A stretch of 64,000 nt of DNA, taken from Phytoseiulus persimilis (taxonomy: Eukaryota; Arthropoda; Arachnida; Mesostigmata; Phytoseiidae). Positions 35,601 to 47,578 of the stretch are shown piece by piece. A program made the translations under genes and the position numbers. The notes under the pieces are model-generated. The model worked only from the letters and a program-made list of their open reading frames with translations. It ran no database searches and was not told the origin of the DNA. The first letter of the stretch is position 1. Each line of letters starts with the position of its first letter. The DNA lies in the NCBI GenBank assembly GCA_037576195.1, contig CM075102.1:42032745-42096744 (forward strand), written 5' to 3'.

Positions 35601-38600
35601 TTTTCGCGGTAGTCATTTGTCAAGTACGCCGTGTTTGTTTCCGGTAGCTGTGCTCCCTCGGGCGCCCCACCGTCCAGGCTCCTGGCGGATCGGATACTTC
35701 CAGCTCCGCTCACGGAACGGCGCACTCACAGTTGAGAGCTCGAAGCGTGCCCATGTTATAGCAAGGAAACCCTGCCCAATGAAACGCTGACCAACCATCG
35801 ACGGGTCCCGAACTGAGCATTCAAGCAAGCAGCGGACGAATGGAGTGTTCGAATCAATCTTCGGTGGCTGGAGGAGCGACCCGCGTCACAGGGCATCGGG
35901 CGAACTCGCTGGAGAAGAAGAGCTCTAGAAAAGCTGCAAGAGTTGGAAGAACCAAGGTGGGAGGCCTCGAGCCATCCGCCACCCAGCGGGCTCAGTAAAA
36001 CGAGATCCGTCCTAACGGATTGTCCAACCGATACCGTCCTTGTCAAGGACTCCTGATCGATGCGTGGTTGGTCGTCGAGAAATAGCCTGCGACGTTACTC
36101 GCCGAAGACGGCGACAAAGAACTTGGACAAGAATAGGGGTAAGGAGAGGCACGGCGGAGAAGGTTCAGCGAGCCTATCCAGCAAGAGTAATGCAGCCACC
36201 GGCAGAACCGTTCTGTGGGGAGAGCAGAGAGAAATTTATCCGACGAGAAAAATGAAACCAAGTCGTGGGAGCGAGAGACCAGAGATATCGGATGGTATTT
36301 CCTCCCCCGACTTTTCGTTGCTAACATCACTTGAAGATTCTCGTGTGTGTTCACGAGTCCCGAGAGTCGGGGCCGCTGGCGTATCGGAATGTAGAATCTT
36401 TTTCGTAGTTCACGAGATCCTGTTTAAGATCCGAATCTCCGCGAGGAAAGTCTTCTATCCTGCGGCACAAAGTTAGAAGTCGCATGTTCGTCTACAACTC
36501 GCTCCTGAGGTCTTCTAGCCCTTCCGAGCCCGCGCTTTCGGCTCAAGCCTGATTAGGATGAGCCGGGAACACTATCTCGTGACTTTCTTCCTATCGGTCC
36601 TAACGGTCGGACGAGTCGTCAGTTGTGGGGATCAAGCCTGACACGTGCCCTTGGAGCTCGCGGAAATTCGCAATCCCGCGCTCGTGGCCGTCTATTATTA
36701 TTTTTCCAGAAGGCTTCGTCAGTAAGCTACGAAATGTTTTTCGCGGATAGTTATCCTGTGGGGGGACTCCCCAGAAACTTCATCTATCGCACCATCCTGG
36801 TTGCAGACTCTTCGGCACTTATTCGCCTTGATTCACGGTGAACACCGAGCTGCTCGTAGTGGTCAAGATTCTCCACCAGAATGTCAGCAGACGTTGGGAG
36901 AAGGCATGCTGCGAACCCCATAGCTGGCTCTCGATTTGAGCCTCGAGCGCGACGCAAACGTGGAGGGCTACACTGGGCGAAAGTCGAATGCAGCTGGTGA
37001 CCGATTTGCGTAGTCTCGGTGAGAACGAGTGAATACTCTGAAATGCGGAAAGATCAGACTCTTGTGCGATTTCCCATTTCTATAGTGCGCTCCGACATAC
37101 CTTGGTAAGCAACGTTGCCCCTCGCTCAGCCAAGACGAGGAAATACGAAATCGTCGAGAGATTCTCAAAAGACGTGGATTGTGAACCTACTGACTTTCCT
37201 GGAATCCAAAACGATCTGCTTTGAAGCGTTCATCTACGGTTTTCTGACCGGAATGTGTCGCCAACAGATGTGAACTCTCGGCAGAGCTCTAGCGAATGCT
37301 CTGTTCTCTGGAATGGTTCACTTGGCCCCCAGTGTACGAGGAGCACTGTTTCTCGGGTTTTTCACTTCAAGTTGACCGTTCATAGCTGGAGCCTGTTTTC
37401 AGACGATGCTAGGACACGAACTCGATCTCAGTACGATCCAGTTGGAGTTCCGGTCGACACGAATACTGCATTGTGGGAAGGAACAGATGTATCTTTCCCC
37501 TCGATGGAGTTCCCGGGTGTACCAACAAATCGAGATTGAAAAAGTTCAGACTTGAAATGATCATCCCCAGAATCAGATATGAGAACTGGTCCTGGATGCT
37601 CAACCGCGGCGAGAAAATAAAGTAGGCGCGGTTTGGGACGAGCATTAGAGCATCAAAGCCGTGCACACTCAGGTTCAATTGAGAACGTTGAACACTCGAC
37701 CTTCCCCCTCGCACCGATTTTGACGACGCTTCCATACAAAAACTGCGGTGTACCTGTCTGGATTGTTCTCGTATGGAGAATTAGGCGATAGTTGCGGGCG
37801 TGGCTGTGCTGCGCTCCATGCGGGAAGCTTCAACGAAATGCTCCCCTCAGGTCTAGGAGTACAATGCCTCAGCGGCACGTCAAGCTCGTGTTGAGCCTGA
37901 GCTCCGAAGCAATCGTATGGACCCGATAGCCCAAAACTGGCCCTGAAAGGAGGCGAAGCCGTACTTGGCTTCCTTCCGTCCAACATAATCTATTTGTCAT
38001 CTCTCCGATACTTTTCTCGACGCTTCTCCTTCCCGCTATTTCTCCCCTCTTATCTCCACTGCATCCTGTATCCTCCGGTAGCGAGCCGCTGCGCATCGAT
38101 GTAAGTCATCATTTCCCCCTATTCTTTTGTGCCACCTATTTCTTGTCTCCTCCAACGCCCGTAACTATCTCTTCTTTCGCGTCTCTGAACTCTTGCGCTG
38201 ATCCCACTCGCTGCTCATTCGACAGTCATCGTCATCGAGATCATGCAGTTGCAGCGATAAGACCTAAGACAGGAAGCCTAGGTCACCTATTCCACGGAAC
38301 ACTCAATCGCTACTTTTTGGAGGATATTCCGGCTTCATCGTAGAGAGCCGGTCGGCCTCCAGGGTGCGATCGAGAAAATATTCTGGCCTCGATCAAGAAT
38401 GATGAGCTGCTCATTGTCTCGCTATTCCTTTGAGATAGGGAATACTGAAGCGCCGCTTATCATTCGCTTGATCGTGAGGAACACGAGATCAGATCGAAAT
38501 CAGCTTAGGCCGAACGGAGTGCTCAGTGGCCGGGAGGAGAACCGGTTCAAAACTCCGGGACACTCTATTGCAGTTCAATATATTTGGCCTGTGAAGTCTA

Positions 38601-40090
38601 CTTTCGAAACCAGCTCTGAGCGGTGGGACGGTCGACAAGGAACGTTTGTGCGAAGCAGCTTTCGAAGTCGGTGATGACGCTCAGGGGAGTCCTTCGGCTG
38701 TATTTAATAGCCGACCGCCGCCTCTCTCAGACCAGTGCTAACGTTATCCCGGTGTGCCTTCACCGTGACCCCTTCTTCTCCAAACGGCTCACCTACGCCA
38801 TAAGGAGACAGGATATCCTACCTATGTTGTCGGTTGGCTCGTTTGGCTTCGCGAACTCGCTTTGCATGGTGCGGTTTCTGCTCAGCTGCTATCGTACGGT
38901 TGGGTGGAACTTTCGCGTCCATACTGCTAAATAGGGTTCGCTTTCATCATTCTTCTGCGATGTCGCGTTCGTCGTATCAGCATAACGCCTCTTTAGCCAG
39001 AGGAAGTGTGCTGCAGTGCATAAATATTCTTGTGTGTGAGTGCAAGTGTGTGTTTATACATGCTTGAAGCAGACAGAGCAAGGTACGTGAAAGGCAGGAC
39101 TTTCCTCATGTCCATGCCTGCAAGAAGTTTCTCCAAGCGTTAGCCGAGCCCGCGGCAGCCCATTCCAAGGGCGTCGGGAGTCAACTAATCCAGGAAGACC
39201 GTCTTCAAGAAACCTTCTTCTTTGCATTCCTCCCTCTGCCAGTCGCTACTCTCCTCCCTGGAAGCTTTTACAGCCCGTTCCGTTGCCGTATTCCTCTCGT
39301 GGAAGCATATTTTTCATCTTTATGGTTGCTTATCTCACGTCACCACGTTGTGTGAGACTTTCATTTTGCACGTATCGTCCGAGGCTCTGAGGAACCTTGG
39401 GAGCAATGTGACGGTCTCGCTGCCAAACGCTCCTTTACGGGAATGGTTTGGGATGTTCAACTCGTCTCGAGGAGGAGTCCAACCCGAGGTTGAGGTAACG
39501 GCGAAAGTCTAGCGGAGTCCGCCGGAATTCAATGACTTTCGAAAATAAGCTGGCGCGACAATCGGAGATCTCGGTCTACAGGCCCTGCTACTTCGTTCAG
39601 GGGTTCAATGAATGGGATGAATTTTCCGCCATCGAGGACATCGCCATCTGACGTTATGCAGAATGGACGGTCGTTCTTCTTATGAGAGCACCGAGCACGT
39701 CTGTAATGCGAACGAGCGCGAAGTAACATGAGGCTCTACTCCACCCGGGCAGCGAGTAAGGGAAGGAACGAGCGAATCCCGAAAAAGTTTTGAGTAATGA
39801 CCGGAGTCCAGTCGTAATGAATTTTGGGCGAAAAAAACAGATCGCTCTCCGCTGTGTTCCCGCTTGCATGGTTTCCTTCAAGGCAAACCATAACAGAGGG
39901 TGAGCGCCGCATGCTCTTTGCTTACCTTTTTTTTTGCTCACCTTCGCTGCACAAACGAGATGTTCTGTGGGAAAACATTCTTCCCAAGAAGGAAAACAGG
40001 CAAGGATCAGTGGGGAGTCTTCACGTCGCTTGTTGATATGTACTTGTCTCACGAACCGGATAGTCGCAGCTGAAGACGAGAGAGCTTGAG
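32690..40090. other. Long stretch without a supported gene
   Basis: Short frames overlap throughout. A minus frame at 37409-37735 (VHGFDALMLVPNRAYFIF and a following hydrophobic segment) has a receptor-like flavour but no diagnostic motif. Between 33.7 and 34.4 kb several minus frames of 86-122 codons overlap in different phases, which argues against coding. Confidence 0.3.
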
Positions 40091-40630
40091 ATGTCGCATC
40101 CAAGCAGAAGTGAGGGTCCTGAAAACCTCCAGAGTTTCACCTCTTGTTATGTACCGCAATCGTTTCCCCGCCATCAGGTAGGATCGCTGTGGGGCAACCG
40201 GTATCCTGGAGCGATCCCTCTTCGAGACTCAGCGCCGAGCATTCAAGAGGGTGAAGTCGTCTTAGAGCCGCACCGACGGATCACATTGCTCCGCTTCGAT
40301 ACTCGAAATTCAAAGAACATTTCCTCTTCCGCTTTCTATCTCATCATCCCGGACAAGAGAAGTATCGAGCTCTTGTGTGTTCCTTCCCTCATTCCACTGC
40401 CCGAAGTATGGAATATGGAATGTTTCCATTCCCGTAGTCAGCCGAACCGGTTGGAGTCTGGATTGAGTTTATCCGCCGGCACATATCTCGGCGAGGCATC
40501 ACCTCAACGAACTCGGGGAGTTCGTGTTTCTCTGCCACATCCCATACTCTGTATGGAGCTAATGTCATCGGACAGTAGACAGAGCGCGTCTGGCTGGCAA
40601 GCCGTCAAGTTAGCTCGGATCGCTCAATGA
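40091..40630 (+). CDS. Hypothetical ORF starting with ATG, 179 codons
   Basis: Not recognised. The frame begins with a true ATG (MSHPSRSEGPENLQSF) and contains an ordinary mixed segment (RRITLLRFDTRNSKN, then SSAFYLIIPDKRSIELL). A donor-like CAG|GTAGGA lies near 40182, so only the first 30 codons might be exon. There is no signal peptide, membrane span or known motif. Its length is near what chance gives once or twice in a window of this size, hence low confidence. Confidence 0.2.
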   Translation: MSHPSRSEGPENLQSFTSCYVPQSFPRHQVGSLWGNRYPGAIPLRDSAPSIQEGEVVLEPHRRITLLRFDTRNSKNISSSAFYLIIPDKRSIELLCVPSLIPLPEVWNMECFHSRSQPNRLESGLSLSAGTYLGEASPQRTRGVRVSLPHPILCMELMSSDSRQSASGWQAVKLARIAQ

Positions 40631-42825
40631 ATGTCTGCAATGCGATGTCTGGCTCGAGGAATTCGTTTCACTAATCCAGTTTCCGCTGGCAGGAGTCTTG
40701 AAGAGCTGCAAGAGCGCACACGCCTGAATGGACAGCCGAGCTGGTTAGAACTCCGACACAGAACACAGTCGGTGCCCTCGTCCAACTGTTTCCCGATCCC
40801 CATGGGCGGCAGTCAGCGGAAATGGGGCTGAAGTACCGGCTGGGAGGGTGCCGATATGAGCCTTCAACGTGGAACCGAACCGGCCCCAGTGATCTTAATG
40901 CGTTCAACGTGAGACGCAAAAATCCTGCGAATCGGCAACGAATATCGCTTTCGTTGGGAGTCCGTCTCATGGATTGTCGACAGATATAAGCCCGGAAGAC
41001 GGTGACACTCGAAGCCGAACTCCCGTCTCATTCAGCCTTAAAGCCCCCGATAGCGCGTCGCGCGGCATCGACTTCGGGGCCGTGAGAAGCACTTGAAGCA
41101 GGCCCGCTCGTGCCGAATGGAGCAAGTGAACGAAAAATACGGGAGGAAGAAAGGAAAGTCGATACTCCGATTGTCGAGCCCTGTTACGAGGGTTCCCGAG
41201 TTCAGAGTTCCCAGATGTCTGTTTCCTGCAACCCTCTGACTCGGGACAACAGCGCTGTAGCCGTGACGCTACGGCCGTGACCTTGTACGTTGACATGGCG
41301 GATACCCTCGCGTGTGAGCTGATATTTGTCAGATATCACTGCTTCTCTTTCGAGACTCCCCTGGGTTTGGATTTGGGAACTCGAAACCGCCCGCGAGATC
41401 TCCGCTGATGTTCGCCAGCTCGTTTCGATTTCCCATATTCTCTCCGGAATCTTGAACTTCAGGGTGACTTACGCGCGTCGGCTCCGAACCAGCACCGATT
41501 CCGCCGCATTTCTTCGTTGCTCGGCTGCCCCCGGAAGAACACAAAGCAACCAGGTGAGTGTGAGCCGAGGAAGTTCCCTGTTCAAGATCGGGGACAGGTG
41601 TTGGCATTTGCGTGAAGAGGCAGCCGTGGAAACCTCGAAGGGAGAGCGTGCGCGTGAGATCACAGGAATCGAAGTCGCCTCCCAAACTCTGACCTCCTGC
41701 CTAAGCCCTCGTCGATTCGATACCACTAATCCGTGTCAAACAGACTGCAGTAGTCATTCGACCATATAGTCAAGAGAACTCCAACCGTTTGCTACGTCAC
41801 TCCCGTTCTCAGGAACTTCCGGAAGTTGACGAAGTGAAACATTAGTTTGCTCATCGGTTGAGATTTCCGTGAGCTCGACTTCATCACTCTGCCCATTGAA
41901 CTTCGGACCCAATATCGAACGAACAGGAACGAGGCGCGGTGGGACGACAAAGTTCGCAACTTCTGGGCTTGGAACATCTCCTGCCACCGATCTGTTTCTA
42001 GAGTTGCACGGGTTTCGGAAAACGGCACTCCAATGTAAATGCCAACACCGAGCCGGTTCCAACTCTCGGTGCGAATCTCAATCTGTTTTTCTCTCGGCGA
42101 GGAGCTCTCATTGTTATTCGGAAACAACTTGAATACGACTGAAAGAGATAATGACTTCGCTCCTCCGAGGAACATCTTTTCAGCTGGAGCCGGGGAACGC
42201 TGCGGTTTTCGGAAGCTGGATCGCTCAAAGACGAGAATCCGGGTTTTTCACGCTGTGGGAGGTTTGCTGACAAACCGTCTACGGCTCGATTCGAGTCAGC
42301 ATTCTGCAGTCATTGCGTTCATTGTGCCTCCAGTTGACGATTCATTCCCTGGGAGAATCGCAGAGGGGAAAATTTTCGTAATTCGCAGAATTTCTGGGAA
42401 AGACTGCAGAAAATTATCTCGGCTCTGAATTCATTCCGCCAATCTGTTCTCATTTGAACTTCTGCGCTATCGCGATTGAAGCTCATTGCGTTCTTCGATT
42501 AATCATCTTGATGGAGAATGCTACAAATAGAAACCTCTGAATCCGCGAGGGGCTCTGCGCGAGACTGCTCAGGTCGACGAGCTCATCTCCCACTCTATTT
42601 ATTTTTCATTTCCGGCTTGTATCTTGGCCTGGTAGATTTGAGAAACATGTTGTACTTTGTGCGATGAACATTTGCAGAAACGCCCACTTTCAGCTCCTCG
42701 AAAAACAAACCCGGCTCTGTAAAAACTTCCGACAGAGGTTTCAAGTAACGAATCGTCCCGTTCGGAGGTTCCAGGGGAGACCAGCGGGGACCTGGCCATG
42801 CGACCGTCGCCGCTCCCCGCCTTAC
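40631..42825. other. No supported gene; several coding-like fragments
   Basis: On the minus strand, about 42000 down to 41767 reads as an acidic C-terminus (FNGQSDEVELTEISTDEQTN to a TGA) and may be the end of the gene whose exon lies at 42826-42936. On the plus strand a donor CAG|GTGAGT near 41554 follows an acceptor-like CTTGAACTTCAG near 41462. Phases of these fragments could not be reconciled, so no model is proposed. Confidence 0.25.
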
Positions 42826-42936
42826 ATCGCCGGGAGATGGAATCCCCTCAGCTTGATGCTTGATGAGTCCCTTCTCTTCTAATTCGGGCTCCACGTTTCT
42901 CGGAGGGGCAGAGAATTCCAGAAGCCCGCTGTTTAG
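42826..42936 (-). CDS. Internal coding exon of an unknown minus-strand gene
   Basis: A 111-base exon is bounded by an excellent acceptor (ATACACTTTCCTCAG, reading on the minus strand) and a good donor (GAT|GTAAGG). Of the three phases only one is open: it reads LNSGLLEFSAPPRNVEPELE followed by EKGLIKHQAEGIPSPGD. Reading through the donor keeps a frame open to 42595, and that extension superficially resembles a fibronectin type III strand, but the splice site suggests it is intron. Candidate partners on the same strand lie near 43.6-43.75 kb (upstream) and 41.77-42.0 kb (downstream). The upstream one ends in a different phase, so the assembled gene remains unknown. Confidence 0.4.
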
Positions 42937-45900
42937 CTGAGGAAAGTGTATGCGTGGCAAGGAACACGCTCATTCGCAGACGCTGCTGGGAGGAATCATG
43001 GGGACTCGCTTAAGCGCTCCCGAACAGAGCGTGTAGCAACTTCGCAGTCACTCTTCCAGAGCGAGTCCTCTCTCTTCCCACTCGACCTCAACTAGATTCT
43101 CGCGCTGCGGAACCAGAGCCCGAAATAGGTTGCGACTCAGACCGAGCACCACAAATCTCTTTTGAGTTCGATTGCTCAAGCTTAAATCCTCGAATTCCAA
43201 CGTCCTTCCAGCGCGTCGCAGCCGGCTCCTTGCCCATTCTGGAAACTTCCAAGACATCAAGGAACGAGCGATGCGTCACTTTTCTTGACTCAAATAAGGA
43301 CCTCAGACGATGTTCTCTGAGAGATTTATTGTCAACGAAGGCATCCAAGTGCATCGGGAGCTTTCCCGAACTTGGACATGGCATTCGAGCAATGAGGAAG
43401 ATTGTCTTCCTCGACAAGGGGAGCGAAATTGCCCAATTACTGTGTGAGCGCTGAAGGGAGGGAGCGCTCGGGTCTTTGGCGATACTCGTCAGAGGAAGGT
43501 TTTGCATTGTGTGCGCCTTGATAATTTCAAGCATCGACTCGTTCTTCCTCGAATGCCGGCCGTTCTCTTGTGACCGAGGCGGATTCCTACCAACTCTCAA
43601 CGTGCTGCCAGATCCTAGCTGACCCGGAAGGCCAGTCTTTGAAATGATGACAAGCTCGATTCTGCGGAAATCAGCCTCCTCACAAAAACCGTCCAAACGA
43701 GAGGAACCAGTTCTCTCAATCGTATCCTGGAGCTCATCGAGCGAGTTGCTTCATCATTTCATGTTGAAAATCGCCCTGCCGTCGGCTTCGTCGGGTCTAT
43801 ACTCTGATGTCGCTAGAGCGAATATCCACCCACCCATCCATGTACTTTCAATCGAGGGACATCGACTGACCGTTTCAGAAATACAATCATATGGGCAGAC
43901 CGAGCGAGTCGGACCTTGATTTTCTTTCGGAAGCGGTTCGCAGCAGAGTCTCTTGTACGTCTAAACCATCCAGAAACATCAGGGGGGCCTCGGAAATGAT
44001 CGATTGATGTTTCCCGAATCGGGATGTTTGTCCGCGAACGCCTGAGTCCATCGGGCGCATGTGGAATATTTCAGACCGTGGTATTATCTCAATCTTCTGA
44101 ATGTGGGTACATGTTCAGGTATATTCCTTGAGCTTGGTGAATAAATCACCGGAAAAAACTCCGGAACTTCCGAAGCCACATCGAATGCGTATCCAGAAAG
44201 TTTCCGAGAACGAAAATCCGAAATCACATCCGATAGAACATTGCAGAAAAGGTGCTCGATCCGAGCGAAGTCAGGGTTCGGCAAATTGGCGGTGAGGCAC
44301 GACCAAACAGGGATGGCACAGTTAAGCTCCGCGATACGGCGACGAGCGGGCCGAGTCACTGAGTCGGCAAGCTGTTGGGGTCAGGGGATAATGAAGCCTC
44401 CGCTTAAACTTGATGGTCTTCAGCCTGAGCGCATTCATCGTTTCCCCTACTTCAACAAACTACCCTCACAACGCTTCCCAACTTCAAATATCCAGTCAGC
44501 CCTGACGAAGTTCTCGTGTCGCAGGATGAGGGCAGGCATGATTCAATGGCTTGATTCACGCTGTCAACGAACGTTTTCTCTCCCCTTATTCGGAAATGTC
44601 CGAGACCAAGCTGGTGATCGTAACTAGGGAGGTTCCCAGATGCCTCATATTATCCTCCGCTTCGTCCAGGTACATTTTGAGATTGTGTTTCGCATTTCGG
44701 AGCCTCGATCGCGAACACACGTCTGACGCAATAATCGATTCGAGAACGAGAATTTCCACGCTGATTGTTGTTGTAAAGCTTTCCTGCGTCCCGGGTTCAT
44801 TCCGAGCCACTATCACTCTGTTGATTACAACAATAGTGGACAGCTCCCAACGCGATTGGGACACTGGCCTCTTTGGTACTCCCTGAAAGGAGATTGGTGA
44901 GCCTGAAGCCATGGCGAATGGGAATGATGAGAATGAGGGAAACTGCCTCCAACAGTTCCGCATGTGGGCCGACACGATTTCCGTGAGAGCCTTTCGCCTG
45001 AAACTTGCAAAACCGTTGACTCTTTTCCATCGTTGGTCGACCATCCGAACATTTACACATAAATTACCGACTCGACATCCCATCCAACCTCCATCACCAC
45101 CGAACGGGCCGACGTCGAGCCGGACCGCTTGTCTCGTCTATTGGAAATCCTGGCTGCGGGCCAAATTCGGATTGTCAAGTCGACAGATGTCGCTCCTCAA
45201 GTGGCATTTCGTGCCCTCGTTCCATTTTGTCTCTTCCCGACTACAACTTTCTTCTGCTGGGAGTTCTTCCCAATCGTCTAACGTCACTTCTGTGCTCCTT
45301 CGGAACCGGATGTAAATCGCACGCTCCCAAGCGATTTCAATATTACCCTGCCCCCGTCTCATTGCATTCATGTGTCGACGCATTTGTCTCCCGAAGTTAA
45401 GTAAGAACGATTTCAGCCGTGCAGTGGAAGGAGAACGTGGCATCTACGAACTCGGCTGAAGGCATGAGCGAGTCCGAGGAAAAGAACGATCGTGCCCTGT
45501 AACACCGCCCTGTATGCTGATGACCACACGGAGTGAATGCCCTAACAGTCACGTTCCAGATCAAGCGCCTCCGGACGGAAGCTAGACCCTGTCGGCAATG
45601 ATTCTTGGACAGAGCTGCAGGAATCATATGAAGTTGCATTCCTTCGCTACCAGATGCAATGGCCTGAGGTTTTGTCAGGAGGGAGAAAAGGGACTCCTTG
45701 CGCTCCTGCGCCTTGTATGGTGCATCCAGAAGGAGGCTGGATGTTTTTCAGCTGCTATCCTTCGGAATTGCTGTCGAAGTTGAGAGAAGGTCGAAGCATT
45801 TTCGGACGGGGCTGTCATCCCGAAGAATTCATCCATCCATTTACAAAACGTTTGCGACGTGATAATAGCCCTTAGAGTCCAATACTTCGGTCGTTGAGGA

Positions 45901-46080
45901 TAGCAAACTCATCTTATGGCTTCTCCCATGTCGATTGCTTCAGGAAGACCATCCTCCATGGAGACGATCGCGGAGCTCGACAAACGCAACTCACCCACTT
46001 CTGACCTTAATAGAATTTGTACTGTGTGAGCTCCGACGAACTTCCATCACAGGTGACAGACCCGGGAGCGATCATCTACG
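42937..46080. other. No supported gene; competing frames on both strands
   Basis: Notable frames are minus 43088-43696 (202 codons), minus 44586-45083 (165 codons, with a helical end LRNAKHNLKMYLDEAEDNM) and a plus frame at about 45061-45280 (LSRLLEILAAGQIRIVKS). The last two overlap a region where all three plus frames read plausibly. Decayed receptor sequence is possible but unproven. Confidence 0.25.
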
Positions 46081-46955
46081 GGGTGTCTTTTTTTAATTGG
46101 GAATTTTTGAGCCCGATCTTGTTTTGGCCATATCTTCCCCAGCTCAAGGAAATCAAGGAGTGATCGATAGAGGACATCGACGCGATCATTTTTTGCAAAA
46201 TTCGAATGGATACGATGAAAATTCGGGGTCAGGAAATGGTTCTGAAAATCACCCATTTTTTTTCAAGGTCTCCCTAAAAGTCATAGTGGAAACGTCAGTA
46301 TTCATCCGATCGGACTCGTAGGGATCGCGTTGGACGCGCGAAAGGAAGCCGGTCATTCGCCGGGAAACCGATCGAAGTTATCTCATTTTCTCGAAAGATG
46401 GCAAGGGATCGTATGCACCCCTTTTTCAAGGGCCTGACCGTTGGACGATTCCATTCTCTTCTCTTTCCCTCGCATTTCCTCTCGTAACTCTTCAACGAGG
46501 CAGAAATGAAGGTAACTCCTGCGATGAAAATTGCTCGGAAATTGGTTAATTCTCCGAATATGGAGCTGCAAGGTCGATCTGACGATTATTGTTTTTCACC
46601 GGAAACGACTCTCATCCAGTTTTCCGTCCTCGGTCGCCAAAATCACCCTTGACGACCTAGGAATTCTTGATACGATCGCTTGCCATTTTTCGAGGAAATG
46701 AGATAACTTTGATCGGTTTCCCGTCGAATGACCGGCATCCTTTCGCGCGTCCCCTACGAGTACGATCGGATGAATCTTGACGTTTTTATGATGACTTTTA
46801 GGGAGACCTCGGAAAAGAAGGGCAATTTTTGGAACCATTTTCTGAACCCAGATATCCTCTATCGATGACTTCTTGATTTTTCTTGAAAGTCCAAGAACTG
46901 AGGAAGACATGGCCAAAACAAGATCGGGCTCGAAAGTTCCCGACAAAAAAAGGTC
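46081..46955. repeat. Imperfect large inverted repeat (foldback), about 875 bp
   Basis: The left arm at about 46081-46414 matches the reverse complement of the right arm at about 46671-46955, around a spacer of about 255 bp. Shared blocks include GAGCCCGATCTTGTTTTGGC, GGTCTCCCTAAAAGTCAT, GACGCGCGAAAGGA(A/T)GCCGG and GTTATCTCATTT(T/C)CTCGAAA. They are separated by small indels, one near 46190-46230 where the left arm is longer. Each arm carries a related open frame reading inward, beginning FEPDLVLA. This could be a foldback-type transposon or two opposite copies of one dispersed repeat; no transposase is visible. Confidence 0.8.
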
Positions 46956-46966
46956 ACTCTGTAGAC

Positions 46967-47046
46967 CAGGGGTCGTCAAACTGTGCGTCGCGACACCCCA
47001 AGGTGCCGCAGTTGCCGGAGATGTCGGAAAAGTTTGACTACCTCTG
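46967..47046. mobile_element. 80-bp hAT-like miniature inverted-repeat element
   Basis: The element starts CAGGGGTCGTCAAACT and ends AGTTTGACTACCTCTG: 16-bp terminal inverted repeats matching at 14 of 16 positions, of the CAGGG...CCCTG type known from hAT elements. The flanking octamers CTGTAGAC (46959-46966) and ATGTACAC (47047-47054) match at 6 of 8 positions, as expected for an old 8-bp target duplication. It is too short to encode anything and must have been mobilised in trans. It sits just outside the right arm of the neighbouring inverted repeat. Confidence 0.7.
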
Positions 47047-47054
47047 ATGTACAC

Positions 47055-47578
47055 TCTGGAAAACTCGTGAACAAACGACCCTGATCGCTCCATGACTCTG
47101 TCCCGTTATTGCATTCCTCTCCTGGAGACCATTTTGGTCAACTTTGTTGCTCTACCGCATCCATGTCAGGTGGAGCATTCGTCAGATTGCAGGTTGCATT
47201 TTCGTCAAGGTCGAAGAGGAATAGAGAATAACGTTCTGAAATATCTTTACAGACCATATAGACGACCTCCCTGATGGGGAGAACTCCAAAGATTGTGTCT
47301 GGATTTGAAGTACATAGGCCGCCATAAGACAGAGCCACCCTTAGAGATCAGAGCTTTCATCCAACCATCTTCAGCTCTTCTGAAATGTCTTGAATCTCGA
47401 TAGTTAGAATACATCTCGTGAAGGAAGATCAGAGCTCCCCAAGGCGGAGAGCATTGAGAAAAGACACTTTATAGCGGAGGGAATCGTGCCGAGGTTCGCC
47501 CATTTTCTGATTTTGTCAGGTCGTTTTCAGCGTACGGTAATTCTGGAAAACTGTTGCTACACGCACCAATGGTTAAAG
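47055..47578. other. Spacer between the two inverted repeats
   Basis: No gene or repeat structure is evident. Only short frames of about 60-66 codons occur. Confidence 0.4.

Noticed and set aside
42595..42825. Fibronectin type III-like minus-strand sequence
   Set aside because: It lies beyond a good GTAAGG donor in the same frame, so it is more likely intron. Only a short Trp/Pro/Asn-Gly stretch resembles the domain.
43088..43696. 202-codon minus frame
   Set aside because: Only its upstream part looks coding, and that part ends at a donor-like site whose phase does not match the exon at 42826-42936.
44586..45083. 165-codon minus frame as another chemoreceptor copy
   Set aside because: Hydrophobic and helical segments are present, but I could not align it to the GR-like gene or to iGluR motifs.
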